The position numbers and the translations under genes are program-made. A DNA stretch of 64,000 bases from Qingshengfaniella alkalisoli. GTDB lineage: Bacteria; Pseudomonadota; Alphaproteobacteria; Rhodobacterales; Rhodobacteraceae. The notes beneath the pieces are model-generated. The model was not told the DNA's origin. It searched no databases and was given only the letters and a program-made list of their open reading frames with translations. Position 1 is the first letter of the stretch, and each line of letters begins with the position of its first letter. Of the stretch, positions 57,869 to 64,000 are shown in pieces. The stretch covers positions 104,501-168,500 of the forward strand of contig NZ_CP042261.1 of the NCBI RefSeq assembly GCF_007855645.1, in the 5' to 3' direction.

Positions 57869-58072
57869 ATGGACGCCAAGGAACTACGTGACAAGACGCC
57901 CGACCAGCTTCGTGATGAGCTGGCGAGCCTCAAGAAAGAGCAGTTCAACCTGCGCTTCCAGCAGGCCACCGGCCAGTTGGAAAACACTGCGCGCATGCGC
58001 GTTGTTCGTCGCGATGCAGCCCGCGTTGCGACCATTCTGAACGAAAAAGCCGCTGAAGCGGCGGCTAACTAA
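57869..58072 (+). CDS. rpmC: Ribosomal protein uL29
   Basis: 67 residues from the ATG at 57869. [20 protein letters not shown] is the start and [20 protein letters not shown] the conserved helix. It sits at the tunnel exit beside L23. It starts the second part of the S10 operon after 260 bases of leader; rpsQ is 11 bases away. Forty-three upstream in-frame codons are not protein-like and were left out. Confidence 0.96.
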   Translation: MDAKELRDKTPDQLRDELASLKKEQFNLRFQQATGQLENTARMRVVRRDAARVATILNEKAAEAAAN

Positions 58073-58083
58073 GGAGCACGCAC

Positions 58084-58314
58084 ATGCCCAAACGCATCCT
58101 GCAAGGCACCGTGACGAGCGCCAAGAACGACCAGACCGTCACCGTTTCGGTCGAGCGCCGCTTCACGCACCCGGTTCTGAAAAAGACGATCCGGAAATCG
58201 AAGAAATACCGTGCTCATGACGAGCAGAACACTTTCAAGGAAGGCGATAGCGTTCGTATCATCGAATGTGCGCCTCGCTCGAAAACCAAGCGCTGGGAGG
58301 TGGTGACCGCTTAA
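58084..58314 (+). CDS. rpsQ: Ribosomal protein uS17
   Basis: 76 residues. [20 protein letters not shown] begins the fold, and [20 protein letters not shown] holds the signature loop. It binds 16S rRNA early in assembly. It is the last gene of the S10 operon; 76 bases with a modest hairpin separate it from rplN. Confidence 0.97.
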   Translation: MPKRILQGTVTSAKNDQTVTVSVERRFTHPVLKKTIRKSKKYRAHDEQNTFKEGDSVRIIECAPRSKTKRWEVVTA

Positions 58315-58390
58315 GGTCGCTGCCTTTTGGCATGAACGAAACCCTGGGGAAACGGACAGGTAGGTCCCCCCAAAGGTCGGGAGAAACCCT

Positions 58391-58759
58391 ATGATCCAGA
58401 TGCAGACCAATCTGGATGTCGCTGACAACTCCGGCGCTCGCCGGGTTCAGTGCATCAAGGTCCTCGGCGGTTCCAAGCGGAAATACGCTTCCGTGGGCGA
58501 CATCATCGTGGTGTCGGTCAAGGAAGCCATTCCGCGTGGCCGTGTGAAGAAAGGTGACGTGCGTAAAGCCGTCGTCGTTCGCACCGCCAAGGAAGTCCGT
58601 CGTGAAGATGGCACCGCCATCCGCTTCGACCGCAACGCTGCTGTTATCCTGAACAACAACAACGAACCCGTTGGTACCCGTATCTTCGGCCCGGTTGTTC
58701 GTGAGCTGCGTGCAAAGAATTTCATGAAGATCATCTCGCTTGCTCCGGAGGTGCTCTGA
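58391..58759 (+). CDS. rplN: Ribosomal protein uL14
   Basis: 122 residues. [20 protein letters not shown] is the start and [19 protein letters not shown] the signature. It contacts the small subunit across a bridge and RsfS. It begins the spc operon and overlaps rplX by one base. Confidence 0.98.
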   Translation: MIQMQTNLDVADNSGARRVQCIKVLGGSKRKYASVGDIIVVSVKEAIPRGRVKKGDVRKAVVVRTAKEVRREDGTAIRFDRNAAVILNNNNEPVGTRIFGPVVRELRAKNFMKIISLAPEVL

Positions 58760-59064
58760 TGGCTGCGAAACTCCGTAAAGGCGACAAGGTCGTCGTGCTC
58801 GCCGGTAAAGACAAAGGCAAGCAAGGCGAAATCACCTCCGTCGATCCGAAGGCCGGCAAGGCCGTCGTCGATGGTGTGAACGTCGCGATCCGTCACACCA
58901 AGCAGTCCCAGACCAGCCGTGGTGGCCGTGTTCCTACGACAATGCCGCTGGATCTGTCGAACCTGGCGCTGCTGGACAGCAACGGCAAAGCAACCCGCGT
59001 CGGCTTCCGTGAGGAAGACGGCAAGAAGGTCCGCTTCGCCAAGACCACCGGGGAGACTGTCTGA
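58759..59064 (+). CDS. rplX: Ribosomal protein uL24
   Basis: 101 residues. [20 protein letters not shown] is the KOW motif. It starts 23S folding in large-subunit assembly. One-base overlaps on both sides (TGATG) tie it to rplN and rplE. Confidence 0.97.
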   Translation: MAAKLRKGDKVVVLAGKDKGKQGEITSVDPKAGKAVVDGVNVAIRHTKQSQTSRGGRVPTTMPLDLSNLALLDSNGKATRVGFREEDGKKVRFAKTTGETV

Positions 59065-59627
59065 TGCTCGACGCTGCAAACTATACCCCGCGTCTTCGCA
59101 CCGAGTACCGCGAAAAGATTCGCGCCGCGCTGAAGGAAGAATTCTCGTACACCAACGAGATGCAGACCCCCAAGCTCGACAAGATCGTGCTGAACATCGG
59201 CTGCGGTGCTGAAGCCGTGAAGGATTCCAAGAAAGCCAAATCGGCCCAGGAAGACCTGACCGCTATCGCCGGCCAGAAGGCTCTGGTTACGACTGCCAAG
59301 AAATCCATCGCTGGCTTCCGCGTTCGCGAAGACATGCCGATGGGTGCGAAAGTCACTCTGCGTGGCGACCGCATGTATGAATTCCTTGACCGTCTCATCA
59401 CGATTGCCATGCCACGTATCCGCGACTTCCGCGGCGTGTCCGGCAAAAGCTTCGACGGCCGTGGCAACTACGCCATGGGCCTGAAAGAGCACATCGTGTT
59501 CCCTGAGATCGAGTTCGACAAAGTCGACGAGGTCTGGGGCATGGACATCATCATCTGCACGACTGCCAAGTCGGATGCAGAGGCCAAGGCGCTGTTGAAG
59601 CATTTCAACATGCCGTTCAACAGCTAA
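59064..59627 (+). CDS. rplE: Ribosomal protein uL5
   Basis: 187 residues. [20 protein letters not shown] and [20 protein letters not shown] (in parts) are L5 signatures. It binds 5S rRNA and the P-site tRNA. It overlaps rplX by one base and is followed by rpsN after 20 bases. Confidence 0.98.
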   Translation: MLDAANYTPRLRTEYREKIRAALKEEFSYTNEMQTPKLDKIVLNIGCGAEAVKDSKKAKSAQEDLTAIAGQKALVTTAKKSIAGFRVREDMPMGAKVTLRGDRMYEFLDRLITIAMPRIRDFRGVSGKSFDGRGNYAMGLKEHIVFPEIEFDKVDEVWGMDIIICTTAKSDAEAKALLKHFNMPFNS

Positions 59628-59647
59628 GCCGCGGGAGAGTTAGATAC

Positions 59648-59953
59648 ATGGCTAAGAAAGCAATGGTCGAACGCGAAAAGAAGCGTCAGGAGCTGGTGGA
59701 AAAATTTGCCGCCAAGCGTGCCGCGCTGAAAGAAATCGCGAACGATGAAAACCTGCCGATGGAAGAGCGCTTCAAGGCGCGCCTGAAGCTGGCGAAACTG
59801 CCGCGCAACTCGTCGCCCACCCGGCTGCACAACCGCTGCCAGCTGACGGGCCGTCCGCATGCGTATTATCGCAAGCTGAAAGTATCGCGGATCATGCTGC
59901 GGGAACTGGGCTCGAATGGCCAAGTCCCCGGCTTGGTGAAATCGAGCTGGTAA
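59648..59953 (+). CDS. rpsN: Ribosomal protein uS14, zinc-free form
   Basis: 101 residues. [20 protein letters not shown] is the signature. The CxxC zinc-binding pairs of the short form are missing, so this is the long zinc-independent type. It binds the head of the small subunit. Spacing to rpsH is 12 bases. Confidence 0.97.
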   Translation: MAKKAMVEREKKRQELVEKFAAKRAALKEIANDENLPMEERFKARLKLAKLPRNSSPTRLHNRCQLTGRPHAYYRKLKVSRIMLRELGSNGQVPGLVKSSW

Positions 59954-59965
59954 GGAGGGTATAAA

Positions 59966-60358
59966 ATGAACGATCCTCTCGGCGATATGCTCACCCGTAT
60001 CCGCAATGCGCAGATGCGTGGTAAGTCCACCGTAAACACTCCGGCGTCGAAGCTTCGCGCCTGGGTTCTCGATGTGCTGGCCGACGAAGGCTACATTCGG
60101 GGCTATGAAAAGACGACGGATACCAATGGTCATCCGGCGCTGGAAATCAGCCTCAAATACTTCGACGGCACTCCGGTTATCCGTGAGCTTCAGCGCGTCT
60201 CGACCCCCGGTCGTCGCGTTTACGCCGGCTCCCAAGACCTGCCGTCCGTACGTCAGGGCCTGGGTGTTTCCATCGTCTCCACGTCCAAGGGCGTGATGTC
60301 GGATGCAGCTGCACGTTCTGCCAATGTTGGCGGCGAAGTGCTCTGCACCGTATTCTAA
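59966..60358 (+). CDS. rpsH: Ribosomal protein uS8
   Basis: 130 residues. [20 protein letters not shown] is the start and [20 protein letters not shown] the C-terminal signature. It binds the 16S central domain and represses the spc operon in enterobacteria. GGAGG precedes the ATG. Confidence 0.98.
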   Translation: MNDPLGDMLTRIRNAQMRGKSTVNTPASKLRAWVLDVLADEGYIRGYEKTTDTNGHPALEISLKYFDGTPVIRELQRVSTPGRRVYAGSQDLPSVRQGLGVSIVSTSKGVMSDAAARSANVGGEVLCTVF

Positions 60359-60370
60359 GGAGGTCCGGAA

Positions 60371-60904
60371 ATGTCTCGTATTGGCAAGAAAGCGGTTGAG
60401 CTGCCCTCGGGTGTAAGCGCTTCCGTGTCCGGTCAGATGATCGAAGTCAAAGGTCCGAAAGGCACCCGCAGCTTCACCGCGACCGACGACGTGAACATCA
60501 CCGTTGAAGACAATTCCGTGTCGGTTACGCCGCGCGGCATGTCCAAGCGGGCACGCCAGCAATGGGGTATGAGCCGCTCGATGGTGGCCAACCTCGTTCA
60601 GGGCGTGACGGATGGCTTCAAGAAAGAACTGGAAATCAACGGTGTTGGTTACCGTGCTCAGATGCAGGGCAACACCCTGAAGCTGGCGCTCGGCTACAGC
60701 CACGATGTTGATTTCGAAGTTCCGGCCGGGGTCACTGTCACCTGCCCGAAGCAGACCGAAATCGTTGTGGAAGGTTCCGACCAGCAACTCGTCGGCCAGG
60801 TTGCGGCTAACATCCGCGAATGGCGTGCGCCCGAGCCCTATAAAGGCAAAGGCATCAAGTACAAAGACGAGTACATCTTCCGCAAGGAAGGCAAGAAGAA
60901 GTAA
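60371..60904 (+). CDS. rplF: Ribosomal protein uL6
   Basis: 177 residues. [20 protein letters not shown] begins the first of two repeat domains, and [20 protein letters not shown] is the C-terminal 23S contact signature. It lies near the factor-binding site. Twelve bases follow rpsH; rplR starts 11 bases later. Confidence 0.98.
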   Translation: MSRIGKKAVELPSGVSASVSGQMIEVKGPKGTRSFTATDDVNITVEDNSVSVTPRGMSKRARQQWGMSRSMVANLVQGVTDGFKKELEINGVGYRAQMQGNTLKLALGYSHDVDFEVPAGVTVTCPKQTEIVVEGSDQQLVGQVAANIREWRAPEPYKGKGIKYKDEYIFRKEGKKK

Positions 60905-60915
60905 GGACTCGCAAA

Positions 60916-61275
60916 ATGGCAAACAGCAAACGAGAACTGTTTCTGAAGCGCCGCTTGCGCGTTCGGAACAAGCTGCGGAAAGAAGCCAACGGGCGCGTGC
61001 GTCTGTCGGTTCACCGCTCCAACAAGAACATCAGCGCCCAGCTGATCGACGATGTAAACGGCGTCACGCTCGTTTCCGCCTCCACTTTGGAGAAGGATCT
61101 GGGTGTTGTCGGCAAGAACAACGTCGAAGCAGCGGCCAAGGTCGGTTCGGCAATCGCCGAGCGTGCCAAGGCCAAAGGTGTCGAAGACGTTTACTTCGAC
61201 CGTGGCGGCTTCCTTTTCCACGGCAAGGTGAAGGCTCTGGCCGACGCTGCGCGTGAAGGCGGTCTGAAGTTCTGA
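60916..61275 (+). CDS. rplR: Ribosomal protein uL18
   Basis: 119 residues. [20 protein letters not shown] and [20 protein letters not shown] are signatures. It binds 5S rRNA with L5. The basic N-terminus is normal. 123 bases with a GC-rich hairpin separate it from rpsE. Confidence 0.98.
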   Translation: MANSKRELFLKRRLRVRNKLRKEANGRVRLSVHRSNKNISAQLIDDVNGVTLVSASTLEKDLGVVGKNNVEAAAKVGSAIAERAKAKGVEDVYFDRGGFLFHGKVKALADAAREGGLKF

Positions 61276-61398
61276 TTTTGCGGGTGGCCTCCGGGCCGCC
61301 CCGATGATCCGGGAGGCGCGCTGTTTGCGTGGGCCTCACTTGGGTTGAACAAACTTGGTGACCGGCTTTGGCTGGCGCCCATGTGAAAGGAATGCCGT

Positions 61399-61980
61399 AT
61401 GGCAGAACGTGATAACCGCCGGGGCAACCGTCGCGACCGCGATGAAACCCCGGAATTTGCTGATCGCCTCGTCGCGATCAACCGCGTCTCGAAAACCGTG
61501 AAAGGTGGTAAGCGTTTCGGCTTTGCTGCTCTCGTGGTTGTGGGCGACCAGAAGGGCCGTGTCGGCTTCGGCAAAGGTAAGGCCAAAGAGGTTCCCGAGG
61601 CGATCCGCAAGGCAACCGAACAAGCCAAGCGCAAGCTGGTCCGTGTTCCTCTGCGCGAAGGCCGCACCCTGCACCACGACATCGAAGGTCGTTGGGGCGC
61701 TGGTAAGGTCATCATGCGCGCAGCACCGCAAGGTACCGGTATCATCGCCGGTGGTCCGATGCGTGCCGTGTTCGAGATGCTCGGTGTTCAGGACGTTGTT
61801 GCGAAATCCAACGGGTCGCAGAACCCGTACAACATGATCCGCGCAACGATCGACGGTCTGACGAAAGAAGCCAGCCCCCGTATGGTCGCGCAGCGTCGCG
61901 GCAAGAAGGTGGCCGACATTCTTCCGAAGCGTGACGAAGCTCCGGCCGAAGCGAAAGCTTCGGAAGCGGCTGAAGCCTGA
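61399..61980 (+). CDS. rpsE: Ribosomal protein uS5
   Basis: 193 residues. [20 protein letters not shown] begins the RNA-binding domain, [19 protein letters not shown] and [20 protein letters not shown] follow (in parts). Positions linked to spectinomycin resistance in the KGGKRF loop are wild type. It helps decoding accuracy. A short acidic Ala/Glu tail ends the protein. Confidence 0.98.
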   Translation: MAERDNRRGNRRDRDETPEFADRLVAINRVSKTVKGGKRFGFAALVVVGDQKGRVGFGKGKAKEVPEAIRKATEQAKRKLVRVPLREGRTLHHDIEGRWGAGKVIMRAAPQGTGIIAGGPMRAVFEMLGVQDVVAKSNGSQNPYNMIRATIDGLTKEASPRMVAQRRGKKVADILPKRDEAPAEAKASEAAEA

Positions 61981-61992
61981 GGAGACTGAACA

Positions 61993-62181
61993 ATGGCGAA
62001 AACCATCGTAGTTAAGCAGATCGGTTCTCCGATCCGTCGCCCGGAAAAGCAGCGCCAGACGCTGATCGGCCTGGGCCTCAACAAGATGCACAAGACCCGT
62101 GAACTGGAAGACACACCTTCCGTCCGCGGCATGGTCAATTCGATCCCGCATCTGGTTGAAATCATCGAAGAGCGCGGCTAA
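61993..62181 (+). CDS. rpmD: Ribosomal protein uL30
   Basis: 62 residues. [20 protein letters not shown] and [20 protein letters not shown] are family signatures. It is a small protein of the large subunit. Twelve bases follow rpsE; 122 bases then lead to rplO. Confidence 0.97.
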   Translation: MAKTIVVKQIGSPIRRPEKQRQTLIGLGLNKMHKTRELEDTPSVRGMVNSIPHLVEIIEERG

Positions 62182-62303
62182 GTCTCGCTCGTTGGGCTCC
62201 GGAGCAATCCGGGGCCTGTCGCCCTTCGGGGCATCTTATTTCATAGACGCCGTGTTCGGCCGCTCCCGTCGCTGGGGGCCGCATCCGGCAAAGGAGAAGC
62301 GAC

Positions 62304-62777
62304 ATGAAACTTAACGAACTCCGCGACAATCCGGGTGCCACCAAGAAACGCATGCGCGTTGGCCGTGGTCCGGGTTCGGGCAAAGGTAAAACGGCTGGCC
62401 GTGGTATCAAGGGTCAGAAGTCCCGTTCGGGTGTAGCGATCAAGGGCTTCGAAGGCGGCCAGATGCCGCTCTACCAGCGTCTGCCGAAGCGTGGCTTCAA
62501 CAAGCCGAATCGCAAGCAGTTCGCCGTGGTGAACCTGGGCCTGATCCAGAAATTCGTTGACGCTGGCAAGCTCGACGCAGGCAATGCCATCGACGAGGAC
62601 GCGCTGGTCGCATCCGGTCTGGTGCGCCGCAAGCTGGATGGTGTCCGCATCCTCGCCAAGGGCGAATTGTCCGCAAAGGTCAACCTGACCGTGACCGGCG
62701 CTTCCAAATCCGCGGTCGACGCGGTCGAGAAAGCCGGCGGTTCGCTGACCGTGACTTCCGCCACGGCGGCAGAGTAA
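62304..62777 (+). CDS. rplO: Ribosomal protein uL15
   Basis: 157 residues. [20 protein letters not shown] is the start; the glycine-rich [20 protein letters not shown] segment threads the rRNA core. [20 protein letters not shown] is the C-terminal fold. It joins late in assembly. secY follows after 103 bases. Confidence 0.98.
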   Translation: MKLNELRDNPGATKKRMRVGRGPGSGKGKTAGRGIKGQKSRSGVAIKGFEGGQMPLYQRLPKRGFNKPNRKQFAVVNLGLIQKFVDAGKLDAGNAIDEDALVASGLVRRKLDGVRILAKGELSAKVNLTVTGASKSAVDAVEKAGGSLTVTSATAAE

Positions 62778-62880
62778 TAGGTTGTGAGCGGCGCCATTGC
62801 CGCTTACACCCATGATAGGTTTTCCAGCGCCGCCGACCGGGAACCCCGGTTCGGCGGCGTATCCATGAAAGAGACAGGGT

Positions 62881-64000
62881 ATGGCATCTGCAGCTGAACA
62901 AATGGCCGCAAACATGAGCTGGGGCGCCTTCGGCAGGGCGACCGAGCTGCGGCAGCGGATCTTATTCACCCTCGCACTTCTCTGCGTCTATCGCCTGGGC
63001 ACCTATATTCCGGTGCCGGGGATCGATGGCGGCGAATTGCGGGCGTTTATGGATCAGGCGGCGACCGGTATCGGCGGCGTTCTGAACATGTTCACGGGCG
63101 GTGCGATCAGCCGGATGGGCATATTCGCCCTCGGCATCATGCCCTATATTTCGGCCTCGATCATCATCCAGCTTCTGGGTGCGATGTGGGCGCCTCTGCA
63201 ACAGCTGAAGAAAGAAGGCGAGCAGGGCCGCAAGAAAATGAACCAGTACACCCGCTACGGTACGGTGCTGCTGGCGACGTTCCAAGCCTATGGTCTGGCG
63301 GTGAGCCTCGAATCGGGCGGGCTGGTGACCGACCCGGGCTGGTTCTTCCGTATTTCCTGCGTCATAACGCTGGTGGGCGGTACGATGTTCCTGATGTGGC
63401 TGGGCGAACAGATCACCCAGCGTGGCATCGGCAACGGTATCTCGCTGATCATCTTCGTGGGTATCATCGCCGAAGTTCCCGCCGCCTTGGCGCAGTTCTT
63501 CGCCTCGGGCCGCTCTGGTGCCATCAGCCCCGCCGTTATCATCGGCGTGCTGGTCATGGTGGCGGTGACCATCGCGTTCGTGGTGTTCATGGAGCGGGCC
63601 TTGCGCAAGATCCACATCCAGTATCCGCGTCGCCAGGTCGGCATGAAGATGTATGATGGCGGCACCTCGCACCTGCCGATCAAGGTGAACCCTGCCGGTG
63701 TTATTCCTGCGATCTTCGCCTCGTCGCTGCTGTTGCTGCCGACGACGATCTCGACGTTTTCGGGCAATCAGACCGGCGCGGTAATGTCGACGATCCTCGC
63801 CTATTTCGGGCCCGGTCAGCCGCTTTACCTGCTGTTCTTCGCGGCGATGATCATCTTCTTCGCCTATTTCTACACGCATAACGTTGCCTTCAAGGTGGAC
63901 GACGTGGCCGACAACCTGAAAAATCAGAACGGTTTTGTTCCGGGTATCCGGCCCGGCAAGCGGACGCAGGACTATCTGGAATACGTGGTTAACCGCGTGC
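62881..64000 (+). CDS. secY: Preprotein translocase subunit SecY, N-terminal part
   Basis: The frame opens at the ATG at 62881 (MASAAEQMAANMSWGAFGRA) and runs to the window end: 373 codons visible. The first membrane helix is ILFTLALLCVYRLGTYIPVP. The plug region MFTGGAISRMGIFALGIMPY and the second helix SASIIIQLLGAM follow, then GNGISLIIFVGIIAEVPAAL and the cytosolic loop GMKMYDGGTSHLPIKVNPAG. It forms the protein-conducting channel with SecE and SecG. The last helices lie outside the window. Confidence 0.98.
   Translation, partial: MASAAEQMAANMSWGAFGRATELRQRILFTLALLCVYRLGTYIPVPGIDGGELRAFMDQAATGIGGVLNMFTGGAISRMGIFALGIMPYISASIIIQLLGAMWAPLQQLKKEGEQGRKKMNQYTRYGTVLLATFQAYGLAVSLESGGLVTDPGWFFRISCVITLVGGTMFLMWLGEQITQRGIGNGISLIIFVGIIAEVPAALAQFFASGRSGAISPAVIIGVLVMVAVTIAFVVFMERALRKIHIQYPRRQVGMKMYDGGTSHLPIKVNPAGVIPAIFASSLLLLPTTISTFSGNQTGAVMSTILAYFGPGQPLYLLFFAAMIIFFAYFYTHNVAFKVDDVADNLKNQNGFVPGIRPGKRTQDYLEYVVNRV

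Overview
The window comes from an alphaproteobacterium of the Rhodobacteraceae (Roseobacter group). This is inferred from the high-GC coding style, the Rhodobacter-type porin, and the neighbourhood of divergent pckA next to hprK-rapZ-EIIA-HPr. The alphaproteobacterial run tuf, tRNA-Trp, secE, nusG, rplKAJL, rpoBC, str, S10, spc, secY points the same way. The left half is mixed housekeeping and envelope genes. The right half (about 32.6 kb to the end) is almost entirely transcription, translation and secretion machinery. I see no CRISPR array, insertion sequence, integrase, phage module or toxin cluster.

Region by region. 1-5.9 kb holds the tail of a LysM protein and a compact GDP-mannose block: manC, a GT4 glycosyltransferase, an AlgD-like nucleotide-sugar dehydrogenase and manB. 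Together these would supply GDP-mannose and probably GDP-mannuronate for a surface polysaccharide. 5.9-8.4 kb holds a MarR regulator, a porin and a DUF3576 lipoprotein broken by a frameshift. 8.4-12.5 kb is the coupled operon leuS-lptE-holA. 12.5-13.4 kb has no recognisable intact gene. 13.4-19.1 kb carries an ABC-2 exporter on the minus strand and, divergently, a heterodimeric ABC exporter. 19.1-25.1 kb carries pckA, a ChvI fragment without its receiver domain or its ChvG kinase, the alphaproteobacterial PTS regulators (hprK, rapZ, EIIA, HPr) and a PlsC-like acyltransferase. 24.2-29.5 kb, minus strand, carries 3-hydroxybutyryl-CoA dehydrogenase, etfAB, a cobalamin adenosyltransferase, a two-helix membrane protein, an SDR and an SH3b protein. 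parC and a lipoprotein follow.

From 32.6 kb: tuf copy 1, a DUF1801 gene, tRNA-Trp, secE, nusG, rplK, rplA, rplJ, rplL, rpoB, rpoC, a DMT transporter, rpsL, rpsG, fusA, tuf copy 2, then S10 and spc operon genes up to a truncated secY. The S10 run is split between rplP and rpmC by a terminator and a VOC-family gene.

The points most worth a second look are these. rpoC and the DUF3576 gene each carry a one-base frameshift in the same CCCCGGT context, probably assembly errors. The ChvI/ChvG pair has collapsed at its usual locus. The pckA upstream region holds two GTTAGCGCAACC half-palindromes exactly 20 bp apart. The two tuf genes appear identical but for one synonymous base. A VOC gene with its own terminator boundary sits inside the S10 cluster. 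I did not find a convincing new multi-gene system.
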